From contig JBCFYV010011164.1 in assembly GCA_039000515.1 (NCBI GenBank), positions 31,445,433 through 31,509,432 on the forward strand: a stretch of DNA of 64,000 nucleotides, in the 5' to 3' direction. Shown in pieces: positions 1-11,700 of this stretch (positions within the stretch are counted from its first letter, which is position 1; each line of letters begins with the position of its first letter). The notes beneath the pieces were generated by a model. That model searched no databases, had not been told where the DNA came from, and saw only the letters and a program-made list of their open reading frames with translations. Both the position numbers and the translations under genes were made by a program. This DNA is from Timema cristinae (lineage: Eukaryota; Arthropoda; Insecta; Phasmatodea; Timematidae).

Positions 1-1390
1 TCTTAGTTTTTGCTTTCTTCAATTTTAAAGGGGTTTGCTTTTTTTAACACTTTAGCCCCATCAGGGACTTTATTTTTCTTTAGTTTTGGGAAATCGAGTT
101 CCAGGGGGGGAAACTGGCGAAATTCACTAGGCTTTGGGCCCCCTTTTTTAGGCATCGCCCTTTTTTCCTTGGTTTTTTAAACTAAAGGGTTGAAGGAATA
201 TTTCAAGATTTCTTCTTCAGAAGTTTGTAAAGATGACCCGTGGTTTTTCAAAAATTTTTTTTGATTGACTTTTATAACCCCGTTGGTGCTTTCGGGGGTT
301 ACATCTGTAGTTGCAGTGGGGGCCTTTTAAACCCCCCCCAAAAAAAAAATTGGATATATGTCAGGGTTTATCGGCCCAAAATTCCTGTTTTTGAAAATCC
401 TTATGGGAGCTTTTAATGGGTTATTTTTTGCAGCTTTTTTTGGGGCCTTTAAAGAAAAAAAAACGAGTTTACCCTGATTTTTTGGGGAAACCCCCCTTTC
501 TGTATCCCACTTAAACCCAACTTTGAAAATGCCTGGGTCAAAATTATATATTTTGAGGAGGACCGTAGAAAAAAAAAATATGTCAAGGGGTTTTTAAAGG
601 GGACAGTGGGTTTTTGAAATTTTGCGGGGAGGGAAGCAAAGCTTTAAGCTATTCCATTTTTTCCTTTGTATGGGTTTTTAAAACATCGATGTTTTTTTTG
701 GGGCTAAAATGTTCATAAACCAAAAAGCAGAGCTTTGTTTTCTTGGTTTAAAGATTTGTAAGCTCTTTAAAGTATTGCATCCATTTTAAAAAAAAAACTT
801 CCCCATTTCACCCAAAACCTGTTTTCCTTGGCTAACCCTAAATTTTCCCTGTTGGTGCACCATCAAGCATTTCTTTTTTTTCCAATTCTTCCGGGGGCAA
901 ATATAAAAAGGGGGGGAATTTTTAATTTCCAAAACGAACTAAATAAAAAATTTACACACGTGATATGCTGTCCTCGTTCAGTACTCTTTTGACTGTATCA
1001 ACTTATTTTCTTCCTTTTGTAGAAAATTTATTTTTTGAGGTTTCTCCCACTGTTGACGGGTCCTGATTCTAAAACATTCAAAATTTTGTGGGCGAATATT
1101 GTTTTTTAAACTAGTAAATTTTCAAGAGTTTTAAAAAAATTTTGTTTTTGTGGGGCCCTTGTTGAAGGCTTGTGCATGAGCTGCTGATGTGGCTTCAGGA
1201 GGCTTAATGTATATCTGGATGTCTTATCCTGAATATTCTTAGCCAGTCCCATCTCACCGTGCCATTTTGTAAGTTAAACCTATGCGCGATGCCATTTCTT
1301 CCAGCTAGTTGGAAAGCTAATTTTCTTACTTCATTGCATGTTTAATCCAAAAGACTGCTCTCCAACAACTTAATTGTAGCTTACAAGCAA
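1..1390 (-). pseudogene. Decayed pogo/Jerky-type DDE transposase
   Basis: Read on the minus strand in several shifting frames, this stretch spells a pogo-superfamily (Tigger/Jerky-like) transposase from its N-terminal helix-turn-helix to its stop codon (positions 5-3). Seen in order: RKLAFQLAGRNGIAHRFN and DWLRIFRIRHPDI (about 1345-1210, CENP-B/Psq-like DNA-binding part), PEATSAAHAQAFNKG (about 1195-1150), FIFAPGR and MLDGAPTGK (about 900-840, DDE core), KAAKNNPIKS (about 430) and a lysine-rich tail ending KIEESKN. The order matches the family; the identification is from memory of its motifs. No uninterrupted frame exists. Runs of C, G, A and T are unusually long from 1 to about 1150, so part of the frame breakage may be sequencing error rather than decay. 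Confidence 0.72.
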
Positions 1391-2344
1391 GGCCGTAGCC
1401 AGGCAATAATTTGGGAACATCCCCAATTGCAGAAATCTAGAAAAAATAATAAATACTAAACACCTCTAGAAGCTATCTGAAATGTTTTTTTTATGGCAAC
1501 ATAACATCATAACTGCCGAAGGCTAGAAAAAATTTATAAATATTAAACACCTCTAAGAGCTATCTGAAGTGCTTTTTATGATAACACAGCCCCCCTAATT
1601 TGTACTTGTGCCTTAATTTTGATATTGTTTGAACCATAAAAAATCGTTATTTATTATGTTAACTAAATTTCGGGGGGAAGGGGGGTTGAACCCCCAAAAC
1701 CATCACCCACCCCATCCCCCAACTACAGCCTTGCAGTTACAAGTTATCGTTCCATTTCTAGTATAAATGTTGACTGATAACGGCCTAATCCCTTCTGAGT
1801 CCCAAAACTTGTTTTTCTTTTTCGCTGCTCTTCGTCTCAAGGTAGGCCTACATTGTGGAACACCGAAGTTTTTGGCTGCTTTGAGCCATACCATTTCTTT
1901 ATTTTTTTACCGCGTCAATGACACGCTGCATTTGAATTTAATCCCATGATTGGCTAGCTGTTTTACGTAAATACAATGAATACAGGAATGAAGAATGCGG
2001 GGGCCCGAGAAGGCAACCCAAGTTGGACTAATCGTGGGCACTAAACGTCAAGATACATAATAAAAAACTCGAGCAGAAAATTCAGCCTACAGTTTCCAGC
2101 TGGCTAGACGATTCTTACTATAGATATAAAACAAAGCAAAAACCGGAAGGTGAATCTCGAGGCCAAAAATATTAACGATTACAATATTTTTTTATGATGT
2201 ATATATGTTTCGACTGTTACCACCTCCCTTACCTTCCCATTAGTGTATATCATTGGGTAGTTTGACTGGGTAGTAAAACATGGTGCACAACTTTTTTTAT
2301 ACGAGTTTTCAAAAATAGTAACTACCATGTCGGTGATCACATGC
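1391..2344. other. Unassigned AT-rich stretch
   Basis: No coding region is supported. Two near-copies of a roughly 60-base sentence (ATAAATA-TAAACACCTCTA...GCTATCTGAA) lie at about 1447-1490 and 1534-1577, and a related piece occurs at about 9098-9135 in a PRMT9 intron. This looks like old dispersed repeat material. The short frames crossing 1703-1949 have no recognisable protein. Confidence 0.5.
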
Positions 2345-2582
2345 TCTAAGGCGTCCTTATCGTAATATGACACTAGACTAGTTTGTCGGTTACGAGGAGG
2401 TGGGGGGCTCAAATCCCATCTGGGTGTATTTAGGGGGTTATTCAATTGTTTCCCACTCTTTTACTAAGCAAATTCTGTTACATTTCTTTTTATTATATAA
2501 CTTCATCAGCCCCATCCCGATTTTGTCTTTAATAATGGATACAGATACAAAGCGGACGGTAGTAAGACGTGGTAATTTAAAA
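2345..2582 (+). repeat. tRNA-derived SINE, family B copy
   Basis: The head (ACATGCTCTAAGGCGTCC...GACTAGACTAGT) resembles the heads at 61797 and 55612. A degraded B-box (GCTCAAATCCCATC) follows at about 2407. The 3-prime end carries the tail shared with the other SINE families, ending GTAGTAAGACGTGGTAAT. The copy is old and runs straight into an ATGT microsatellite. Confidence 0.6.
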
Positions 2583-2616
2583 ATGAATGTATGTATGTAC
2601 GTATGTATGTATATGT
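2583..2616. repeat. (ATGT)n microsatellite
   Basis: Imperfect tetranucleotide run, directly abutting the SINE tail, as expected if the tail seeded the array. Confidence 0.8.
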
Positions 2617-2740
2617 TGGTTATGTAATGTACTCGTATGTTATAAATTTTGTGAGCACTAATTAAAATAGCTTTTAGAGGAATTCACTTTTCAAAAATTT
2701 GCTAAAGGAGAATACATTAAATAGCCTCTATGGTCTAGAG

Positions 2741-5318
2741 CAATGGTTCCTAACCTGGGGGGCGATTTGGGTTATCAGGGGGGCAATAAATAAGTGGGGG
2801 GCGATTTAAGGGCGATGAGTATTCAAAGGGGGAAAAATTAAAATAGTACTATACAGTAGAAGTTGCCGGGTAGCACGAGTCACTGGCTATTCTCAGCCGG
2901 CGAGTTCACAGCACTCACCCCTCTCCACAGCCCCCGCTTGTTGTTGCTCAGCGCGGCCGACTGGTGATTCAACCCCCTCCCCCTCCTGTCAATCACAACA
3001 CACTTGCCATTGACCTACATTCGTCTTCAGTCTTCACTAGCCTTTGTGTGCCTCACCATCAGTTTTTGTGCGTTTGTTTTGAAGTGTAGAAGTTCATGCA
3101 CAATGGCTCCAAAAAAGAAGTATCGTCAATACTCAGCTGAGTATTTAAAATTTGGCTTTAACACGTCATCGCAAAATGTGCAGTTTCCACATTGTCTTTG
3201 TGCGATAAAACATTTATTAGTAATCAAGCCATGAAGCCTTCGCGAATGTAAGATCATTTATCAAGAGTACACAGTGATAAAGTGAGTAAAGAACTTAGTT
3301 ATTTTCAACACCTCAAAGCTAAAGCTGATAAACGGCCTAATGGAGGGAATTATTTAAAAAACGAGCAACCGATCTTGACAAAGGTCTTCTTGCTTCTTAC
3401 GAGGTGTCTTTATTGATCGCTAAATGTGGTAAACCTCACACAATTGGCAAAATTCTTGTTTTACCGGCTGCCAAAAAAAAATTGTTGAAATCATGCTAGG
3501 CGAGAGCTCTAGTAATAAGATAAGTCAATCGGTTCCTTTGAGCAAAAATACTGTTTCCAGGCGAATTGACGGAATGGCCACGGACGTTGAATCCAAACTC
3601 ACCAATTTGTTGAAAAAAAGTAAATTTGCATTGCAGATTGATGAATCAACTGTGATTGATAACAAAGCAATTTTATTAGCTTATGTGAGGTTTATTAATG
3701 AACAAAAGGAAATTACCGAGGAAATTTTGTTTGCTAGAACTTTGATCACTGATACGAAGGGATCGCCGATTTTTAAAGTGGTGCAAGATTATTTTGAGGA
3801 AAAAGAGATTCACTAACAAACGTGAGAGCTTGCGCAACAGACGGTGCTCCTGCCATGTCAGGTCGTCATGCTGGGTTTCTAGCCCACCTTAAGAAAGAAG
3901 TGCCAGAGGTTATCACTATTCACTGTGTCATTCATCGCCAACACTTACTGCGAAATAATTTAGTGGTGTCCTGCATGAAATCCTACAACTGGTTATAACT
4001 GGTGTTCAACAAGATCAAAGCCAATTCCCTCAATGACCGTCTGTTCCGACAACTTTGTCATGAAAATGATGAGGAATTCGAGAGCTTGCTTCTACATACG
4101 GCCGTGAGGTGGCTTTCCAAAGGAAACGGTTTGCGCCGTTTCTTCGAATTATTTGACACGGTTACCGAGTTTCTCGACACGTCTGGTCCTGTTTTAAGTG
4201 AGAATTTGAAGCAACGCAAGTCGGAACTTGCATACCTTACAGATATTTTTGGAAAAATGAACGAAGTCAATATAAGGCATCAAGGAAACGAAGATGAACC
4301 TTATCAAGGCCAAAGGAATTATTTCATCATTCATTGCCAAGTTTGATATTCACAAGGTAAATATTGGCCGTAAAGAGCTGATTCAGTTTCCGACCCTTAA
4401 AAGGTGTTCAGTGTCAGATAACGAGACTCCTGAACTCCCATAAGACAAAATCCTAATTTTTACTGGTCACTTTGACTAGTTAAAAACTGACATGGAATCA
4501 AGATTTGAAGATTTGACCAAGTTACAAATTCCGGATTGGATTCTAGATCCATTCTTGTTTGAAGCTGTGGATAAGCTTGATAACTCTTTGCAGACAAGAG
4601 TTTCTAGATCTGAAGTATGACTGTGAGGCGAAAATAATTTTCAAGCAGAACGGTTACGAGTTAGTCTGGGTGAAGCTTATGGACACTTATCCACAACTGT
4701 GGGGAAAAACTGAACCACTTCTCATCTCGTTCCCGTCAACATATTTAGTTGAAAAAGGATTTAGTTCTGTTGTCCAGCTCCTCACAAAACAAAGAAATAA
4801 GTTGGACATTTGCCTCAAAGGAACTTGCGCCTGAACTTGACGAACATAAAGCCGGATATTCAAGCTTTAAACTGAAATCCCCCAAGCACAAGGCAGCCAT
4901 TGAAAAGGTAAAATAAAACAATAACAAAGTTTTCAAACTTTCATTTATTTTTTCAAATTTTAACTGTCAACTTTCTTAATTTTTTCCAGATTCCAATTTA
5001 AAAAGGAAAACATGTACTCCTGTTTTTTAAATGTATGTCAATGATCTTAGTTAATTATTTCACTTCTTTGTTCTTAAAAAAATCTGTAAAAAATGTACAT
5101 TTTAATTTTTTTTCTATTTTATTTAAGAGTGACCGGATAAAACTGCTTTGGTTGTTTTTATATACGGTAATAAAATTGTTTAAAATAATAAAACTGCTTT
5201 ATTATTTACACTTTACTTCAAATTAAAATTAGGCATACAATGAAAATGAAAATGGGGCGATAGGTATTAGTCAACCTCCAGAAAGGGGAGTTGGGCCACA
5301 AAAGGTTGGGAACCACTG
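2741..5318 (+). mobile_element. hAT transposon, ZBED5/SCAND3-like, decayed
   Basis: The terminal inverted repeats are CAATGGTTCCTAACCT at 2741 and, inverted, CAGTGGTTCCCAACCT ending at 5318. The flanking 8 bases (GTCTAGAG and ATTTAGAC) agree at 5 of 8 positions, consistent with an aged 8-bp hAT target duplication. The inside encodes a BED-finger transposase on the plus strand in broken frames. The subterminal G-rich sequence (GGGGGGCGATTTGGG...) is typical of this group. The element lies between the end of PRMT9 and the pogo relic. Confidence 0.85.
3105..4920 (+). pseudogene. hAT transposase (BED finger + RNase H-like core), frameshifted
   Basis: Starts MAPKKKYRQYSAEYLKFGF at 3105. A BED zinc finger follows (PHCL..CDK..NQAMKPSRM-DHLSRVH, about 3187-3275) with an in-frame stop inside it. 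The longest clean piece is 3493-3816, containing FALQIDESTVIDNKAILLAY, where the DEST aspartate is the first catalytic residue of hAT transposases. TDGAPAMSGRHAGF follows at about 3841-3880 in another frame, then LLLHTAVRWLSKGNGLRRFFEL at about 4087-4150 in yet another frame. The C-terminal dimerisation region (FPSTYLVEKGFSSVVQLLTK, 4730-4790) closes it. At least four frame changes are needed, so it is not functional as read. Confidence 0.8.
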
Positions 5319-5392
5319 ATTTAGACTATTCAAAAAAAGAGGATCAGTTAGACTATATTAAAAAAAAAGCACTGTGTGTACTATAAAATAGT

Positions 5393-5743
5393 TTATTTTA
5401 TGGTGTCTGCAATCTTGAGATTAAGAAACCCTTGTTGAAACATGACTACTACATTTAAATTGTCTCCTTCTTTCACCGGTACACCGGGATGCAATAACAC
5501 AGCTGCTTGGTGGATGTGAGAGTTGTTTCGAAGAGTGGAGATTGGTAGTATCCCCTCCATGTATGTGACAGAGAACCAGTATACCAACGCATTAACACAC
5601 CCATTGCGAGTTATGGGGACAGAGACGGTGCTACCGATATCCAGGCTGGGAATATCTCCTGTGTTAACACTCAAAAGTTGCATCATACAACTATAACTGT
5701 TGTGAGGAATGGAACTAAGGAGAAAATCAAGATGATGAGAAAC
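5393..5743 (-). CDS. PRMT9: PRMT9 coding exon 8 (C-terminus)
   Basis: Acceptor TTTTTTTCAG followed by 117 in-phase codons including the stop at 5393-5395. Contains [20 protein letters not shown] and [20 protein letters not shown], matching the last human segment (WYHMYLDEEI... QAAVVLDNPIQVEMGEEL). It contains no frame error. Confidence 0.92.
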   Translation of the reverse strand, partial: VSHHLDFLLSSIPHNSYSCMMQLLSVNTGDIPSLDIGSTVSVPITRNGCVNALVYWFSVTYMEGILPISTLRNNSHIHQAAVLLHPGVPVKEGDNLNVVVMFQQGFLNLKIADTIK

Positions 5744-8700
5744 CTGAAAAAAACAATGATGAGTGTTACATTTATTGGATTTCCTTGATATGTTGACTTG
5801 ATTACTCAATATAAATTGGCAATATTTGTTGGAGCCAGTAGTTAATACATAGATACTTATCTAATCACGCCGTTCCCTTTCAGGGTGGATATGAAACTGT
5901 ATATACAGCTCAAAAAACAGCTTTGAACTTGATCCATCCTCACTAACTTTCTTCCCACCTCCCTAACCTTGTATACTCCCTTCGTTTCAACAACATCCAT
6001 ATGCCGAGTCATAGATACTTTTTTATTCTTAAAACTCTTAAATATTTCTCTTTTTCACAAATTCGTTTACAACCTTTAAACACGTCTTACATGACCTACC
6101 CCTTCCTTTTGATCCACACTCTCTACCTTCATAACATTGTATTTGCTTCCTCACTTGATCCACACTCATCCTTTCAACATACCCAAACCAAATTAAGACA
6201 CCTCTTTCACATTAACCGATCGGATTCCCTTTCAAACCGCACTTCTTCATCACCATTTCATTACTGACTCTGTCCATACGAGTGTTTCCACATACATCTC
6301 TTAGATATCTTATTTCCAACCGCATTCACCTTGCTCTTGAAATTCTCCTGACAAACCCACACTTCACATCCATATAAGATAGGTCCCCAATGCCTCCTAA
6401 GATTTCTTAGGAGGGTGTTTGGTCACCAAAGGGTCCCCTCACAACTTAGGTGCCATTGGTTGATGGTGACACCCATTCAAGTGTCTAAAACTCAATTTAA
6501 TTCATGGTGATGAGGAAGTGCATACCAGAACACTCACAGATACCTTTAACAATATCTTGAAATTCTTAAATTAACAAATCCGTGACATCACGACAACACA
6601 ATACCTTGTTCGAATGTAAAAATGACCACTTGCCTTGAGTAGCATATATTACAATAATTTACAGAGATAATTCAACATTTTTTTAATCAATAATAAAATA
6701 CTGTATTTCATCGCATAATTGTCACAATTTTTATGCCTAATTATTGGGGGGGGCGGCGGGGAAGAAGGGTGCGAACATTATGTGAAGCTTTTTTTTTTTT
6801 TAAAGATTTTTTTACTTAACACTGTATTGGGCCCGAATGTAATGCGATGGTTTTCTCCTAAAATTACCCTTTCAAAAACCGTTCTCGTATCATATGCGCT
6901 GCCTAACATTTTCCATAGAAAAAACACCAGATTCCAAGGTATATTTTGTGCACGCTGGGACTGTGCTGGCCAGTCTAGTGTACTCGTTTGTAAATAGACT
7001 GAACAACAAAACAAAGAGAGAGAGGGAGTTACTACAAGCAAATAAATCCATTCAACTCAAGATCAAAACAAAGAAAGGAATTTCCCCCTCCCCTTCATTC
7101 CTTGAGTGCAGCTGCTCTGACTGAAACAGTGTGGTGAGGACAGCGCACCAGATAACGAAACCAGCGCAAAATCTTCTGACAAAGAAGATTAAATTCTGTA
7201 CCTAAGTCATACTTCACAATACATTTTGCACCCTAAACTTGTACCAAAGACAGTTTAGTAAAAAATGATTACCTTATTGGCCCGAATATAGTATGGCTTC
7301 AAATATAATATGACTATAAATTTGTGAGGTTTCCAAAATGAAACATATATGGTTTCAAATATAATATGACTGATATGATGACAGTAACAAAGGTAAAATT
7401 TAACAACATTAACACTCTTTTTTTTTAAAAGTAAAAGTTTAGTGTGAAATTGTATAAACCAAGATTGAAAAACCGGGTGCGACCATTATGTGATAAAACC
7501 ATTTAGACCAACTTTTTGGACTGAAAAACAGGGTGCGACCATTATGCGGTGAAACATCGTATCACCATTTTAATTAAATGTTATATTAATAATCAAATAG
7601 CGGGGGGTTTTAGACCTCCAGGAGCCTTCCTCTTGGCTACACAATAGTACGCAGCTTTTCAAATATACTAATTTATAAATTAGAAAGATATTTTAATTAA
7701 TATACAAGGTCCATGTAGTTTTTTACAATCAAAACTTTAAATCGACCTAAAGAAAGAAAATCTTCTACTTACCTGATACATGTTGATAAATCTGTCAATG
7801 TCATAGCCACACGTTACATTGTTGTTTATTACTCGAGACATTCTTTCTAACCAATCAGAATGTACAGCCATACTCTGAAAGGTGATCTTTTGGGGCAAAA
7901 TCAATCCATCTTCTTTCAGACATTTCCTATAAATATTAAGTATCTACTTGAGGATGGGATGTAGTTACTAAACTAAAAATATAATGGTGTGATGTCCACC
8001 CCCTTTTGATCCCCTGCGCTCTTGTCTGGAGGACTAGGACAAGGAGGTGTGGCAGTGGCCAAGAGGGTTGGTGAATAGTCAACTGATTAAACAGTGAAGT
8101 GCTACTTTTATTGTCTGAAGAGGTTTTACTAGGGGTTGAGGGGTGAATAGTCTGAGTAATCCTAAATCAGTAAACATATGATATGGTCGCATCTCCTCCT
8201 GTGGTCTACTGTTCAGTCCCCGTGGATGCCTCTATCTGCGCACCCATAATGAACCCATGACCAGCGCCTTCGTCAAGCACCTGTCCACAATTCTGGCATG
8301 ATAACAAGTGCCCAGAGGTCTCCGGCCTCATCTTCGATTTTCCACCAATCTCTCCCGGTCATAACAATCTGAGGGCAGCTCTGTGGTCAATCGAAAGGCC
8401 CAAAGTGCAAAGGGCCGTGTTTCTCACGCCTGGATACATTAACTACACAGGACTAGGCCTCTAAGTGGTTCCATGAGGTTCAGTTGGATGAGATCTCAGT
8501 TTATCAGTACCATTACATTTTACATTTCTCAGTTTAATGGCTTACAATGAACATAATAGAGGCTACAAAACATGTTGAGATGATTAATACTAAGTTTAGG
8601 GCATTACAATGTTTTAAGAGTTCATTAAAATGTTGGTGTAAACATTGCAAATCGTATTTTTAATCAAATCAATTAAGGATTGGACCCTTTAAACTGTACT

Positions 8701-11700
8701 TGATTTTTGTATAGTAATTAGTTTGAGCATTACTTTTGATTGACTTTGACTCGAGAGGCTGAAGTTTGATCCTGGCTAGATGCTCTATTTTATTATCCGC
8801 TTCCCTCTCCCTCCACAACCATACATACGCTCACATAAAAACACACTCACTGTAATTTACCAATCTTTTTTTCAGGTCAATGCTCTAGTATTTTCTCCTC
8901 ATCCTGCTTGATTAAAAATAAAATTGTTAACCTTCAGTAAATTAGGGACCAACTATTACATTTTTTGTAACTATACTAATCAATTTTACATGGATAATTG
9001 ATAGATTTAGGTACTTATGTTCAGAAATCTAGAATACAATTTCAGAAGGGTTGGAATGGGGGAAACAACCCCCAAACTCTAAAAGGTCAAGAACATTTAT
9101 GAATATTAAATGCCTCTAGAAAATAAAACGAGCTATAGCCTAATGACTTGGAAATGTATAATAAGACAGTGTAGAAATGCTGTACAGTGATGTAAAGTGA
9201 TAGGGAAGGAAGCCAACCTGAAAGAAGAGTTAGGTTAGGTCTAGATAGGAACAAACACACTTCCCTCTTCATTTTGAGTTTAAGAATAAGACTAAAGGAC
9301 AGGTGGCGGAAGGGAGTGCAGAGAAGTGTGGAGGAGAGAGGGTAGGACTGGGTCAGAGTGGAGAAGGAGAAGTGGTGGGTAGAAAGTATATGTTGGAGAG
9401 GCTAATGTTCCAAACAGACCCAGCGACAACCTTAACCATTAACACTGTATACAGACTAAAGCATTTGCTGTAACATAACAGTGCCTCGAGCCGAGCAACA
9501 AAACATACTCGATAGTTTGTAATGGAATCCATAATACCGAACAGTAACAAAATTCACTTGATGCTCAGTTTGAAGACTGCTCCCTCCAAAGGCAGTCTCA
9601 TTTCAAAACATCAGGAATGTTTGCATTGGGGCTCGGCTCAGGGGCTGCCAGTACCCGTAAAAGCGCTCCAAGCAGTGATCTCAAATTTGTATTCTGATTT
9701 GATATCTTTCTTCCTATTAAGGACCTTAAAAATTCAAAATTCATTGGTGACATTTGCTTAAAGTGTTTAGAATGGCTGTTAACGTGTTGAGACCTTAAAT
9801 CTAAGGCCACTAAGGCTGATCAACCCTGCTGTTCCCTCATCTCAAAAATCCGAGTTAGCCAACAGTGTCGCCTCCTTCTCTTCATCTTGGGTAATATACC
9901 TTCCAGCTTCTGGCTCATCGGTTTTGTTATGGAGTGTGTTACGGCTTGGAGCTCAGCTCGATGCCATGAAAGTTGTCGAAGGGAGGTCGAACCATACAGA
10001 TCACCAAACTGAGTAATTGTCTGCTTGAGGCACTTTTATGTTACCTATGGTAAAATGCTCTATAGTCTGTACATAGCTTAAATGCCCAGTAAAAATTCAG
10101 AATAGAACCATGTAAATAGATTTACACTTACTTTATTAGAGGCAACATGGCGATTGCAGACCCACTTAGCTCACCTGTCAAGTCGAACATATGAGCTACC
10201 ACTAAGTCAAACTTGAAGGTAGAACAAGAAAAGTTCTCCTGCCCATCCTCTAACTTTATGAATTGTATTCTCTCTGCTGGAACCCCATTCACATCCAAAA
10301 CACTTAGCACCACCTCCTTAATCTCACTTGAAATGCACCACAGCTTCGCCTTTTCAATTCCTTCATGAGGTGGAGGCCGAGTACTGGGAAGGGAGATAAG
10401 TCTAAAATGTCAAACTGGGTTACAAATTTCCCCTGGATTGTAGGACATGTACTGCTACTTGGCTTAATGTGTCCATCCACGATTTATCATTTAAAAAACG
10501 TATAACTTTCTGTGGGACAAAATACGTTTTCATATGTAGAGGGCACAACATTTTTGAGAACTTATGAGATAATCTTGTAATGGGGAATATATCATCAGTT
10601 TCTTTTTTGTACAAAGTCTCATTATTGACTACAAATTTATCAACCCCTGAGCCTAAAATATTTTGTTTGTGATTTTTGATGTTCAAATAGTTACAATTAC
10701 ACTTGCATGTTTCCCCTATGAAACTGTTTGCTCTATCATGCAATTCCCTCACAAAGTTTATGCCTGTCGTTTGCCCTTTAAAACTACCACTGCATTTGTC
10801 ATAGTTGCTTTTAAAACCACCTTCCCATGCATTAATACTAGAATTGTTGTCGGATTTGGTAACATTGCCAATTTCAGGAGATACATTGAACATTTCAGGA
10901 GGTATTTCCAAACTAATTTTATGTTTGTCTTGGTTGGAAACATTTAATGTTCTTGCTTTACCTGCAAGCATATTATCAGAAACATTATTGATCTTTTCAC
11001 TGTCAATATTGCTGCTCCCACTTTTTGGTTCAATAGTCAAACTATTGTTAAAAACGATGTCATTGTCACTCTCTTCATTTGTGTCTTTAGAGTCCATTTT
11101 AGGTTGGTTATCATCTTCTTTGAACAGTCTTTTTTCCTTCATAACATCACTACCGCAACAATGAACACTAACAGACAGTTTCCCCCATGATAACCAACTT
11201 GGAGCTCCAGATATTGACCAGCCCTCACATACTGAACACACACAAATGGGAACACAGCCTGGTCCCAACATTCAGCCTTGCGTTCGTCAATGGGGCATGT
11301 GCTCAGTTCCTCTTGAGCATCAAGTTGCAGGGTGAACCAAGCCAATGCCACATGGACCTCTCCTGATTTCAAAACTTTACAAATCTTGGTGGTGTTTCTA
11401 TTTCCAGACAATATTTGCTGTAGTTGTTCTGGGTCGTTGAAGTCAACAAGTAAAGCAGGCACAGGCTCAATTAAGAATCTGTAATATACAGTACATTATA
11501 AATGAATATTAAATACAAAATATGAATTTTGTTTTACATAGTTAAGTTTCGAAAATTAGAACTCCATGAATTTATCCAAAGGAAGTTTGGTGTTTGGTAC
11601 ATTGGTACTAAAACTAATATTTTATTGATAAATTTTTGTTTGTTGGTGCCTGTTCAGGCTATTTATATATTTATCTTTATGGGTTAAGGATGAAGAAAGT

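Noticed and set aside
8170..8470. A further PRMT9 exon
   Set aside because: Exons 6 and 7 already join in phase and cover the protein without a gap.
10805..11164. A 119-codon plus-strand reading frame
   Set aside because: It is the antisense of PRMT9 exon 6; its leucine/serine richness is the complement of the Asn/Lys/Asp-rich insert.
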